Below are positions 23,670-33,152 of a DNA stretch of 42,512 bases, piece after piece (within the stretch, counting starts at the first letter, position 1; the number at the start of each line of letters is the position of its first letter). Below the pieces are notes generated by a model that ran no database searches, was not told the origin of the DNA, and saw only the letters and a program-made list of their open reading frames with translations. Source of the DNA: Prevotella sp. GTDB taxonomy: Bacteria; Bacteroidota; Bacteroidia; Bacteroidales; Bacteroidaceae. The position numbers were made by a program, and so were the translations under genes. The DNA is taken from the NCBI GenBank assembly GCA_003447235.1, contig DLZV01000002.1:1-42512 (forward strand). Reading direction: 5' to 3'.

Positions 23670-26600
23670 GTGAGACTCAACTTGACATTAAAGCCGAAGT
23701 CGTGGGTCGTGGTCGGATAACTGCTCGAAGAAAGGAGCGGCGTATTGGTCTGCATGTCGTAGTAGAAGCTCATCGTGACCAGACGCGAGAGGGTGTAGTC
23801 GGCGGAGAACGAGAGCTTGAACGCCGAGTTGCCACTCGAAGCCGAGGAAGTCATCGTGGCGATGTCGCGCGTGATGGCTGCCTGCTTGCGGAACGAGAGG
23901 TCGAGGCGCAGGTTCAAGTCGCGGTTCACACCTCCACGAGCAGCCTGACCGCGGTTGTTCTGACTGTTTTGACTTCCCTGTTGTTGGCCGTCGCCCTGCT
24001 TCTTAGACTTCAGCTTTTTGCGGCCGCGCGGACCGAAGATGTCAAAGTTATTGATCTTATAGCCGAACCCGAGTACCCAGTCCTTACTGATGGCCTCATT
24101 GACCTGGACAGAAGTCATCGAGAGCGAGAGCTGACGTGTCTGGTTGTACTTGATCTCAGCTGTCAAGCTGTTGAGCGTCGTCACCGACAGACCGAGCAGC
24201 GGCGAGAACGACTCGTTGATGCTCACCATCGAGACGTTGAACATCGAACTCGGTATGGGGCTACCCGTCGCGGCATCCTGGACGAAACCGAGGTCGCCGT
24301 TGAGGGCCAGCCAGGTGCTATAGCTCTGGTAGGCGCCGACACTATAGATGCTCTTGTAGCTATGGTTGATGTTGACGCTCTTGAAGAGGTCGCGGAACCA
24401 CGGCAACTGTGAGAGACCGCTGTAGCGCACGGTCCAGTTGGGCAGCAGCGAAGCCAATGTGGGGAAGATGTTCAGGCCCACGCTTCCCATACCCGTATAG
24501 GCGTTGAGGAAGGCAGGGATCATCACGTCGCCACTATACTTGTCAACAGCACCCCTGGCAGGATCAAACTTGCCTCCGCCCAGGGCGGCAGGATACTGTT
24601 GGCCCACATACTGCGCCTCCACCCGGTCACGGTAGCCATCGAGGGAGCGGACAAACTTCTCGAAGGTCGCACTATGGTAGCCGTTGGCTGCATCGCCCAT
24701 ACCCTCGAAGGCCGAACCGAGCGAGAGCGTCGTCATCGTAAACGATCCGCTCTGTGTGGTCGGGTTGCCCTGGTACATATATTGTATGCTCTTCGCCGTG
24801 GTCTGCGTGCGAGAGGCGTTGAGGTCGATCTTGAGGTTGTTGACAGGCTCCAGCGTCATGCGCAACTGCAGGTCCTGAGTGTGGTTGGTCGTTGCCGGCG
24901 TGGCCACACTATCGTTGGAGAGCAACCAGCCTCTCTCTCGCGCGCGATCTATATAACTGTCTCCCGTCATACCAAAGGCGAAGTCGAGGCCTGGAGCGAG
25001 GGCATCGCCACTACGCTGACCGAAGGCCTTACCTATGACGGGCATGAAGCCGGGCAGCATCATCGCATACTGGTCACGATAGGAGATACTGAAGGATCGT
25101 GCCGTCATCAGCACACGGGCCACACACTGGGCCGTCTTATACCAGCGCTTATCGTCGAGCGGTTCCTTGGGCGTGACGGTGAGTTTCATGCGGATGGTGG
25201 AGTCGGTCTTGTTGAAGATCTTGATCTTGTTGTCGTCCACCTTCTTCCAGCGTACGTCAATGGTCTTACCGTCGGCATCCTTGGCCGTGACGACGAGTCG
25301 GCGCGTCTTCTTGCCATGATTGATGACCATCGTGGTGTCGGCCTTGATCGTCACCTCGCGTTCGAAGCTACGGCGATTCTTGGGCAGTTCTTTCTTCTTG
25401 TTGCCAGCCTTGTCGTCCTTGTCGTCCGCCTTGTCCTTATCCTTATCGTTCTTTGGCTTCTGTGGCGGATTGGGCGTGCGCTGATCGCGGCCCGAGGCGT
25501 TGGGGCGACGGCGGTTGTTGCGCTTCGATTGCTTAAAGCGCTCGTTGGTCTTCTTCAGGAACGGAAACTGGTTATAGAGCTTCTCCAGGTTGAACGTACC
25601 ATTGAGGTTGATCGTGCGGCTCATCGAGATAGTGTTGCCGAGCGACGTGCCATCCTCCAGGTCCGATCCTCTCACCCACGAGTAGGTAGAGGCGTAGCTG
25701 GCATCGGCATTGACCCAGTCGAAGATGGGTATCAGGTTGAGCGGCAACTGGTAGGAGGCGTTGAAGGACTGATTGAAGTCCAGCGGGCGTCCCCAGTGGC
25801 GGATGCTCTGCTTCACGGAGTCTTTCCAAGCCTGATACTGGTCGGGATAGAGATCCTTGTTGACCGGCGTGTAGGGCTCCTCGATCTCCGCGTGGGTCGC
25901 ACTCTGGAAGTTCATGTGAAGGTTTTTCGTCAGATCCCAGCGAATGGTGAAGTCGCGGTTCCACAAGAACTGCTGACTGAAGGTGAGCGGCAACATGGCG
26001 TTCTCCGTCGATTCCATGTCGCGCTCCTGCAGCTCATAATAGGATCGCGTCATCTCCGTGTTGAAGCCGATGTTCTGCGGCAGCCAGTTGAGACCGAAGC
26101 GCTTGAAGATCTCCAGCCACTTCGATCGGTTCTTGATCTTCTTGAACGGTTCCCACGATTTATAGACCGGCGTCCAGCTATAAGAGAGTGCGCCGCGCCA
26201 GTTGTCCTCGTTCTCATAGACCGTAGTCTCGCCGCTGGTGTGGGTGTGGCTATGGCTATAGGAGAAGGAGAAGTTGGCCGGGTCGTAGGGCATAGGGTGA
26301 CGCTTGTTCTGTATGCCAACGCGCACATTAGAAAGCGAGAAGTTGGTCGTCGTCTGCTTCGTGACGGCGATCGACTCAATACTGTCTCGCTCACTGCGGC
26401 TTCCCGCTGCGTCGAGTGCATCCTGCAGTTCCATATCCGTATCGAGCGGATTGTACTTCGGGCGACTTTGAGTGCGCTGCACACTATAGTAGATCGGTGC
26501 AGAGACCCGCGCCTTATCGGGGAAGAACTTACCCAAATCGAAGTTGGTCGTGAGGGTGTAGTCGCTCGTTGTCTCCTGCTGGCGCTCGTTGACGCCCTGC

Positions 26601-29600
26601 TCGATGCCTCCGAAGCCATCGGTGATGTAGCTGCCGTTGAGGTCGATGGTACCAAAGTCGGAGAGCTGAATGTTGAGTTTTCCGCGTGCGGCCCAACCTC
26701 CCTCGTTGTTATACTCCAGCAGGCGGAGCTCGTTGACCCACACCTCACCGCTCTTCTCCTCACCACTGAGGTTGCGCACACCGATGATCATCGTCTTCAC
26801 CTCGCCGAGCGTCGGATTGCCGACGATGGTGATCTTGTTGGCTGGCTTGTCGGCATCGTAGGTCACGAAGGGCATGCTGAAGCTGGCCGTACCTGCGGCC
26901 TTGGCTTCGTTGCGTGCCTTCTTCACGGCCGTAAAGACCTTGAGCGGAACGTCGAGCATGTTTTCCTCGGGCCATACGGCCACACATCCCTCACGCGAAT
27001 AGCCATTGTAACGGCCAGGTGCGGTGAGCGTCAGCGGAATCTCATACTCGTAGTAGTTGTTCTTATAATCGGAACCGAAGCGGACAAAGACTGCCAGCTG
27101 ACTGTTCTGCAGTCCAGTCGTGTTCGGGTCGAAGGCATTGGCGTGTGCGAACATCTGGATACGCTTGTACTGGCGGAGATCGAGGGTGGTGTTCTTATAG
27201 ACTGCCTTCGACTCGCCCGTGCCCAGGCGGTTGACCGTCATAGCCAGAGCCTGCTCGTTGCTCTGCACGAGCTGCGGCTGCGTCGGATCCTGCTCGCGCG
27301 AGATGCCCGGCGGGAGAACATAGTTGACAGGCACCTTGTCCGAGTTTTCCTCGATGCTCACAGCGCTGACGGACATCGTACCCGAGGTCGTGGAGGAGTT
27401 TGTTAGGTTCTGGTTGTACTGTCTCCAGTCGCCACGCACCAGGTCGAGGGATCCGAAGCGGAGCACGATCGGCTTCTCGAAGCCCGTGAGGAACATGCGC
27501 ATGAAGCGGATGGAGGTAAAGTCGCTGATGCCACCGACACGGCGCTCAAACTCTCTGAGGGGGATGCGGAACTGATACCATGTCGCCTTGCCTGTGCCTC
27601 CCTTGCGCAGGGAGGGCGTCGTCTCGCGCTTATCGACGATGAAGTTTTGGCCTACGACCAAGTCCTGGGGACGGATGGAGAGGTGGTACTGGTAGTACTT
27701 CTCATACTCGTTGAGCGTGTAGTCCTGGTTGATATCCTCCACATCCGGGGTCGTCTTGTAGGACGTGTCGTAGTTCTCCGGCTGGTTGTCGGAGTCGGGG
27801 GAGTTGCCCTGCGGCATGTTGATGCGCTTGTAGCGCTCCAGGATAGACTTCTGGTCGCGGTCGTAGTCGGATCCGCGGAAGTAGTGGTAGTTGTCATTGG
27901 CTGGGTCGGCCCAGATGGAGTCGAAGACGGCCTGGTTGACCTTGCCTCTGATCTCCGTCAGGAAGTCCTGGTAGGACTCAAACTCGCGTTCCTGATCGTC
28001 GGTGAGACCGTTGAAGCCCACGTCCTGCAGGGCGCGGCTGCCCTTTGTAGTGGCAAAGGCATAGGTGACGGTGGGCTGCGTCGGGATGCGGCCCCACTGC
28101 GTAGTGGTCCAGGACTCGCTGCCATCGACGGGCATTCCGCTCTCATAGAACTTCTTGCCGTCGCGGAGGATATCCTCGCTCACCTCGCCGAGGTCTATAT
28201 AGAAGTCGCCACCGTAGAGATGAGCATCTTCGCGCTCGTTGCTGTAGATGAAGGGGTCGAGCATCCAAAACTCGATATACTCGATGTTGGCGGCCTCGAA
28301 GTCGCTCGTGTCCAGTTTGCGCATCATGCCGCCCCACTTCGTCTTGGGCTGGTTGAGGCGTCCGTTGAGGGTGAGGTCTGGATTGAAGTTATACGGACCA
28401 CGCTCGTCGGGATAGTAGGCGAGGTTGAGGACAGTAAGCATCGACGACTGGCCGCTATAGTTGTTCTGGTCGCGCTTCGGGAAGAGCTCGCGGGTATAGA
28501 CCTCGCGCACATAGTAGTTGGAGAGCTGCTCCAGGTCGCTGCGGATATGGCCTGGCGTGAGCGACGAACTGCGTCGCGTGAAGAGCGGGTCGATATTGTA
28601 CCATGCGAGCAGCGATCGGTTGTAGCCGCTCTTGAGCGTTGTCTTGTCGCTCGCCTCGTTGAAGAGACTCGGTACGGAGGAGATGATCCAGGAGGTAGGC
28701 TGCGAGACGTCGATGGTGCTCTTCGTGTTTTCGAAGTCGTCGAGGTAGGAGGCGTTGTCCTGCGTGCCACTGGCCTTGCCGGCAATAAGCTGTGCAAACT
28801 CGGCCGATAAAGAGATTTGCGAAGGCTGCGTGAGGTGGAGGAAGGGGATCTTGTCGAGCATGTTGGTGAGCCACTGACTTTCCTTCTTCCAGTTGAGGTT
28901 GAGACCCCAGATGGTGTTGTTGAGGGGTTCCGATCCCATGCTGACCTTGGTCGTCAGGGCCTGCTCGCTCAGGTGCATGAAGGTACCACCCAACTGGAAG
29001 TTCTTCGAGAAGTCATACTCCCAGTTGAGTCCCACCATCGTCTTGCGTTCCTGACCATAGTCGCTCTGGCTTTCGAGCGAGACGTTGATATTGGTGCCCG
29101 CGTCGATGATGTTCTGGTTGAGGATGGTCACCTCACCCGAGTTGTAGTCCACGGAGTAGTCGCTTCCCTCGGTCAGGGTCACGCCGCCTGCCGTCACCAC
29201 CACCGATCCCTGCGGCACGTTGTAGGCGCCCAGCGAGATGACGTTGGCAGAGGATCCGCTATACTGTCCGACGAGCATGTACTTGTCCTTCTCGGCTATC
29301 TGCTTGGCCACGGTCTTCGTGGAGTCATAGAGTTCGGTGAAGGCATACTTGTCCGCGCTCGCTGCCGCCACGCCGTGCTGCTCGAGATAGTTCTTCATGT
29401 AGGATCCGAAGGGTTCTGCGACGGGGAAGAAGACGCGTCCGTTGCTCACGGTGTAGCCCTCCACGAAGTCGAAGTAGCCGTTGGAGTTGGCCTTGTTGTT
29501 GTTGTCGAGGCGGTCAGCACCGAGGAGCTTGATGATCGGCGTACCCTTCACCTGAGCCTCGGGGATGTAGGAGATATAGACGCCCGTGGTGTCGCTCTGG

Positions 29601-31270
29601 TACTTCACGTCGAGGCGGAACTTCTCTTTCTGCACCGTCGAGGCGAGGTAATAGACGTTCTTCATCATCAGGCGCCAGTTGCCCTGCGCGGGGTTGTTGC
29701 TCGTGTTCTTCAGGGCCTTGACAAAGAGGGCCTCGCCGACGTTGGTGCGGTCGCTGGAGAACTCACCCACCTGGTAGGTCACACCACCGTAGGTATATTC
29801 ATAGGCGACAGCGAGCACCTGGTCGGCCTGCAGCCCGGCGCGCAGCGACACATAGCCCAGCGACGTATTGACCGTATATTCCGAACTGGACAAGAGGCGC
29901 GCACTCGAGAGTTTCTCAAAGTCGGTACCACCAACGAGTCCCATGCCCTCCAGCGCGCTGGAGGCTTGGTCGATGTCGCGGGCCTCGGGGTGGCCCTGTG
30001 CGATGGTCTGATACTCGCCGTTGGCTTGATTGGAAGGCACAGCACCCGAGCCCGGTCCCCAGAGGTCGGGACGGCTCACACCGTTGTTCTCGCCCAGGTC
30101 GGTGAGGGCGACAATATTGCGAGTATTGGAGGTGGTTCCTGTTTTGTTAGTTACCCAGATCTCCACGCGGTTGATCTTCACGCCCGTGGCAAGGTTGGGG
30201 AGCGTGCGCATGCCCGCGTCGTAGTGGGCAAGGAAATAGTTGGAGAGGAAGAAGTGGCGGTTCTCCTCGTAGTCAGCGACATCGATCTCAAACGGGGTGA
30301 GCTGCTTGCCACCCTTGGAAGAGACGCTCTTGTTGGACGACTTCTTCTGCGAGAACACCGTCTGGAGCTTCAGGCGGCCAAACTGGAAGTCGGTGCGGAT
30401 ACCGAAGAGGCTGCTTGCACCTTGTACAAGGGAATTGTTGGAGGGGAAGGAGATATTGCCAGCCTCAACGAGACGCACCATCTCGTCCTCCTTGCCGTCA
30501 TACTTGAGTTTGAGGTTCTGCGAGTCGAAGTCGAAGGTGGCGTCGGTGTTGTAGTTGAGGTTCATGTTGACCTTGTCGCCGACCTTGCCATTGACGTTGA
30601 GGTTGATCTTCTCGTCGAAGTCCATCGTCGTGGTCTTGCGGTTGCGGATGGGGAGCGACGGGTTGTCGATGTTCTTCAGCGTCGCGCCAAACTTCAGTTC
30701 GGCGGTACCCTGTGTTTTGATGCGCACGCCGCCAGGGCCGAAGATTTTCTCTGCTGGTCCGAGGTCGAAGTGCATGTTGGTGAAGTCAAACTTCTCCTTG
30801 CCCTGCTGCTGGAGGATCTCCTTGTTCTTCTCGCGATAGAAATCGGCCCAGCTCTGTCGTTCGCTCCACACCCTGTACTCGTCTGGAGTCATCATGATCG
30901 GCGTGCCGACGTAGGTGCCACCGATCTTGTAGCCGACGACATAGCGGTCGATAGAGTCGTTGTACTCCACCGTCTGCTGCATGTTTTCTGGCCTCTGCAG
31001 GTCGGTGGTGCCTTGCTGCAGGTCGTCGAAGGTGATGGGGGTGGTACGCTGTATCTTCCAGCGCGGATGGAGCAGCGAGTCGGGGATTTCCTCTTCGTCG
31101 ATGATCACCTCGGGCAGGTCGGGTTTCTTCGTCTTCGTGGTGTCGGCGGGAAGCAGCGACGACCAGGCTGGTTCGCCGACGACAGCCGACGACAGCAGCA
31201 ACCTGCCTGCGATGGCCGCAAGGCTCACCGCAAATAAGACACTCATTATGATGGCAGACCTTTTCCTCAT
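23663..31270 (-). CDS. sprA: SprA, outer-membrane translocon of the type IX secretion system
   Basis: SprA (Sov in Porphyromonas) is a giant outer-membrane beta barrel through which type IX secretion cargo leaves the cell. At 2535 residues the protein has the expected size. It starts with a membrane/signal helix (~8-30), then the SprA N-terminal layout (HPRWKIQRTTPI, GGVRIKTQGTAELKFGAT, NYNTDATFDFDSQNLKLKY), followed by repeated barrel strands to an alternating C-terminal strand (FNVKLSLTR). A highly charged Lys/Asp/Asn/Pro-rich linker lies at about residues 1910-1965, and a Gln/Asn/Gly-rich one near 2420-2445. The ruvA-sprA order is common in Bacteroidota. No other type IX component is in the window. 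The stop codon is inside the first unit of the 11-bp array. Confidence 0.96.
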   Translation of the reverse strand: MRKRSAIIMSVLFAVSLAAIAGRLLLSSAVVGEPAWSSLLPADTTKTKKPDLPEVIIDEEEIPDSLLHPRWKIQRTTPITFDDLQQGTTDLQRPENMQQTVEYNDSIDRYVVGYKIGGTYVGTPIMMTPDEYRVWSERQSWADFYREKNKEILQQQGKEKFDFTNMHFDLGPAEKIFGPGGVRIKTQGTAELKFGATLKNIDNPSLPIRNRKTTTMDFDEKINLNVNGKVGDKVNMNLNYNTDATFDFDSQNLKLKYDGKEDEMVRLVEAGNISFPSNNSLVQGASSLFGIRTDFQFGRLKLQTVFSQKKSSNKSVSSKGGKQLTPFEIDVADYEENRHFFLSNYFLAHYDAGMRTLPNLATGVKINRVEIWVTNKTGTTSNTRNIVALTDLGENNGVSRPDLWGPGSGAVPSNQANGEYQTIAQGHPEARDIDQASSALEGMGLVGGTDFEKLSSARLLSSSEYTVNTSLGYVSLRAGLQADQVLAVAYEYTYGGVTYQVGEFSSDRTNVGEALFVKALKNTSNNPAQGNWRLMMKNVYYLASTVQKEKFRLDVKYQSDTTGVYISYIPEAQVKGTPIIKLLGADRLDNNNKANSNGYFDFVEGYTVSNGRVFFPVAEPFGSYMKNYLEQHGVAAASADKYAFTELYDSTKTVAKQIAEKDKYMLVGQYSGSSANVISLGAYNVPQGSVVVTAGGVTLTEGSDYSVDYNSGEVTILNQNIIDAGTNINVSLESQSDYGQERKTMVGLNWEYDFSKNFQLGGTFMHLSEQALTTKVSMGSEPLNNTIWGLNLNWKKESQWLTNMLDKIPFLHLTQPSQISLSAEFAQLIAGKASGTQDNASYLDDFENTKSTIDVSQPTSWIISSVPSLFNEASDKTTLKSGYNRSLLAWYNIDPLFTRRSSSLTPGHIRSDLEQLSNYYVREVYTRELFPKRDQNNYSGQSSMLTVLNLAYYPDERGPYNFNPDLTLNGRLNQPKTKWGGMMRKLDTSDFEAANIEYIEFWMLDPFIYSNEREDAHLYGGDFYIDLGEVSEDILRDGKKFYESGMPVDGSESWTTTQWGRIPTQPTVTYAFATTKGSRALQDVGFNGLTDDQEREFESYQDFLTEIRGKVNQAVFDSIWADPANDNYHYFRGSDYDRDQKSILERYKRINMPQGNSPDSDNQPENYDTSYKTTPDVEDINQDYTLNEYEKYYQYHLSIRPQDLVVGQNFIVDKRETTPSLRKGGTGKATWYQFRIPLREFERRVGGISDFTSIRFMRMFLTGFEKPIVLRFGSLDLVRGDWRQYNQNLTNSSTTSGTMSVSAVSIEENSDKVPVNYVLPPGISREQDPTQPQLVQSNEQALAMTVNRLGTGESKAVYKNTTLDLRQYKRIQMFAHANAFDPNTTGLQNSQLAVFVRFGSDYKNNYYEYEIPLTLTAPGRYNGYSREGCVAVWPEENMLDVPLKVFTAVKKARNEAKAAGTASFSMPFVTYDADKPANKITIVGNPTLGEVKTMIIGVRNLSGEEKSGEVWVNELRLLEYNNEGGWAARGKLNIQLSDFGTIDLNGSYITDGFGGIEQGVNERQQETTSDYTLTTNFDLGKFFPDKARVSAPIYYSVQRTQSRPKYNPLDTDMELQDALDAAGSRSERDSIESIAVTKQTTTNFSLSNVRVGIQNKRHPMPYDPANFSFSYSHSHTHTSGETTVYENEDNWRGALSYSWTPVYKSWEPFKKIKNRSKWLEIFKRFGLNWLPQNIGFNTEMTRSYYELQERDMESTENAMLPLTFSQQFLWNRDFTIRWDLTKNLHMNFQSATHAEIEEPYTPVNKDLYPDQYQAWKDSVKQSIRHWGRPLDFNQSFNASYQLPLNLIPIFDWVNADASYASTYSWVRGSDLEDGTSLGNTISMSRTINLNGTFNLEKLYNQFPFLKKTNERFKQSKRNNRRRPNASGRDQRTPNPPQKPKNDKDKDKADDKDDKAGNKKKELPKNRRSFEREVTIKADTTMVINHGKKTRRLVVTAKDADGKTIDVRWKKVDDNKIKIFNKTDSTIRMKLTVTPKEPLDDKRWYKTAQCVARVLMTARSFSISYRDQYAMMLPGFMPVIGKAFGQRSGDALAPGLDFAFGMTGDSYIDRARERGWLLSNDSVATPATTNHTQDLQLRMTLEPVNNLKIDLNASRTQTTAKSIQYMYQGNPTTQSGSFTMTTLSLGSAFEGMGDAANGYHSATFEKFVRSLDGYRDRVEAQYVGQQYPAALGGGKFDPARGAVDKYSGDVMIPAFLNAYTGMGSVGLNIFPTLASLLPNWTVRYSGLSQLPWFRDLFKSVNINHSYKSIYSVGAYQSYSTWLALNGDLGFVQDAATGSPIPSSMFNVSMVSINESFSPLLGLSVTTLNSLTAEIKYNQTRQLSLSMTSVQVNEAISKDWVLGFGYKINNFDIFGPRGRKKLKSKKQGDGQQQGSQNSQNNRGQAARGGVNRDLNLRLDLSFRKQAAITRDIATMTSSASSGNSAFKLSFSADYTLSRLVTMSFYYDMQTNTPLLSSSSYPTTTHDFGFNVKLSLTR

Positions 31271-31426
31271 ATTGATCGGGGTCCCGCTGCTGCCTTCTTC
31301 AAATTCAAAGTGGGAAGGCTCTGCGGGCTTGTCAGATGTCTATCTTGCTTGGAAAAATTGGGTATGTTCCTGATTTTCTTTTAATTCTCTTTATTCTCTT
31401 CTGCGCCCAAGGACGCTTGCCGGAGT

Positions 31427-32044
31427 CTATTTGATGAGCTTCAGCGCCTGCTTGACGACTTGCTCCACGGGCAACGTTGGCTGCTCAGTAAGGATCGACT
31501 GGACGACCTTGGCCGACGGTGCGGGGGAGAACCCAAGCATCGTCAGCGCACTCACAGCCTCATCTCGGACGGTAGTATCGACCACCGGAGTGCCTGGCTT
31601 GGCGACGGCATGGAGCTCGTCGGCTATGCCGCTGGCCACTATTTTGTCCTTCAGATCGACGATGATGCGCTGCGCCGTCCGCACACCAATGCCTTTCACG
31701 CTTTTCAGCATCCGCTCGTCGCCACCTGCAATGATGTTACAGAGTTCCTTCGGCGTGATCGAAGAGAGGATCATCCGCGCCGTATTGGCTCCCACACCCG
31801 AGACGGTGATGAGCAGGCGATAGAGGGCGCGCTCCTGTACCGTGGCAAAGCCGTAGAGGGTGTAGCTGTCGTCGCGGCCTCCCGTGACGATTGCCTCGTG
31901 GACATAGAGTTTCACCTCCCGCTTCCCCTGAAGAACGGTATAGGTGTTGAGGGAGATGCCGAGCGCATAACCGACACCCGCCGCCTCAATGACGGCCTGC
32001 GCCGGGGTGAGCGCAGCCAGCTCGCCTCGTATATATTCTATCAT
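31427..32044 (-). CDS. ruvA: Holliday junction DNA helicase subunit RuvA
   Basis: RuvA is the tetrameric protein that holds four-way junctions and loads the RuvB motor for branch migration. The 205-residue protein has the normal three-domain layout: an OB fold (MIEYIRGELAALTPAQAVIE...YVHEAIV, ~1-65), two helix-hairpin-helix motifs (VSGVGANTARMILS ~82-95; VKGIGVRTAQRIIVDLKDK ~117-135), and a C-terminal RuvB-contact domain (~155-205, AVSALTMLGFSP). Nothing is missing. It is the first gene of the ruvA-sprA unit. The 155 bases between it and sprA contain no clear promoter. Confidence 0.97.
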   Translation of the reverse strand: MIEYIRGELAALTPAQAVIEAAGVGYALGISLNTYTVLQGKREVKLYVHEAIVTGGRDDSYTLYGFATVQERALYRLLITVSGVGANTARMILSSITPKELCNIIAGGDERMLKSVKGIGVRTAQRIIVDLKDKIVASGIADELHAVAKPGTPVVDTTVRDEAVSALTMLGFSPAPSAKVVQSILTEQPTLPVEQVVKQALKLIK

Positions 32045-32055
32045 ATCGTTGTTTG

Positions 32056-32063
32056 CAAACTTA
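32056..32063 (-). promoter_or_regulatory. -7 element of ruvA
   Basis: The minus strand reads TAAGTTTG 11 bases before the ruvA ATG, so the leader would be only a few bases, as at priA. No -33 box is clear. Confidence 0.45.
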
Positions 32064-32094
32064 TTCTTATATTTAGCTAAACGCAGACGCCCCG

Positions 32095-32149
32095 CCTTTT
32101 ATTGCCTCACCTCTCCATTTTATTGCCCGCCTCTCCATATTTTTGCCCC
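32095..32149. repeat. 20-bp tandem repeat upstream of ruvA
   Basis: Two adjacent 20-bp units (32110-32129 and 32130-32149), both starting CCTCTCCAT and ending TTGCCC plus one base, are preceded by a partial third copy (32095-32109). Apart from this repeat I see nothing in the gap between ruvA and the IS relic. Confidence 0.7.
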
Positions 32150-32249
32150 ATAGCCTGCTTCCGCCTCCGTTGCCTGGGCTGCAGGTTTGACCACTGGATG
32201 TATCCTTGCGACACTGACTAAAATTTTCCACCTCTATAAATCGAGACTT

Positions 32250-32981
32250 TTACAGATCCCCGAATCTGCAACTAATAGGACTAAAGGCGTTTTTGCTTGC
32301 AAAGCGAAAAATGATCATCTTGTCGTACATATTCTTGCGCAGCAGAAACATCTCAGACACAAAAGTCCCATACCCCACAGAGCGACTTTCCAAAGTCTCT
32401 TTCTGGTTAAAGCGCACGTTGGTATTGCTATCTCTGTTTTCAATGCCGACTATCACGTCGCCGATGATCGCAACGCCGGATCTGTAGCCCAGGAACTTCT
32501 TGCAGGTGGGCTTTGCGTCATACTTTTCCGCCTCTATGAATTGATGGTCAAAGTCAAAATCGTACTCCTGCCCAGCCTTCAGTTGCCCTGTTGCAAGTAG
32601 GGCCTTGACCAGCAGCTTGTTCGTTTTGTCCGCAGTGGTGAAATCATAGGCTCTGCCAGAAGCTGACTGACAGGTGGTGTTCTCGCAAGTTAGTTCCTCG
32701 ATAGCGCGTAATATGGTGTCCGCACTGCAAGTACGAAGGGATGGACGAAGGGACAAATGCCTCATGAGGTGAGTGGTCACATCCGCGACACATGAGCCAC
32801 CACAAAGATAGACGCACATCAAAGAGCGTAGGATCTCGCTGTACTGATAGCCATACCATTTGCATCTCATTCTCAAGGTGGAGTCAACGGTTTGAGCCAA
32901 AAGAGCATCAAATTGATCCATGATCGGAAAAATTCCTCCAAAAGGAGTGAGATTCTCGGATTTTATTTGTACATTTGCCAT
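32250..32981 (-). pseudogene. Truncated IS1380-family transposase
   Basis: The first ~195 residues match the start of IS1380-type DDE transposases: MANVQIKSENLTPFGGIFPI, a helical region with a SADTILRAIEEL helix, then the catalytic strand DFDFDHQFIEAEKYD (first aspartate) and FLGYRSGVAIIGD. After NTNVRFNQKETLE the reading departs from the family and stops at 243 residues, about half of the usual ~430-450. The second aspartate, the catalytic glutamate and the C-terminus are missing, so it cannot transpose by itself. Confidence 0.8.
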
Positions 32982-32999
32982 GTCATTCGGAGATTTTGC

Positions 33000-33007
33000 T
33001 ATATTTG
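33000..33007 (+). promoter_or_regulatory. Possible -7 element driving druH
   Basis: TATATTTG matches TAnnTTTG; a TTTG at 32974-32977 is 22 nt upstream, slightly too far. It lies inside the right end of the IS1380 relic and points outward toward druH, 146 bases away. A TAGCTTTA at 33138-33145 is a weaker alternative too close to the start codon. Confidence 0.35.
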
Positions 33008-33012
33008 TTTTT

Positions 33013-33106
33013 GCAGCACTAAGGTAGGTGAAATATCTGACATGGCAAAAACCTAAGCAACTTTTTGTTGTTCAGGTACTTATAAAAAACCAACTCATAG
33101 TGCTGC
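33013..33106. repeat. 9-bp inverted repeat in the druH leader
   Basis: GCAGCACTA at 33013-33021 and TAGTGCTGC at 33098-33106 are perfect inverted copies 76 bases apart, enclosing the right end of the IS relic. It could mark element boundaries or form a long-range leader hairpin. Confidence 0.55.
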
Positions 33107-33152
33107 GGAAATTAGATAGAAGATTAAACCAATATAAGTAGCTTTAAAAGAA

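Larger units (their letters stand above)
32213..33042 (-). mobile_element. Decayed IS1380-family insertion sequence
   Basis: The element contains a 5' transposase fragment and imperfect candidate inverted ends: ACTGACTAAAATTTTCCACC at the left (from 32213) and, read from the other side, TGTCAGATATTTCACCTACC at the right (to 33023). The total (~830 bases) is about half of a normal IS1380 element, so the interior has been deleted. The exact ends and target duplications are uncertain. Confidence 0.5.

Noticed and set aside
24599..31237. Several plus-strand frames of 390-935 codons opposite sprA
   Set aside because: They are mirror frames of SprA with biased composition (Val/Leu/Glu/Arg/His-rich) and no domain. 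SprA is unmistakable on the other strand.
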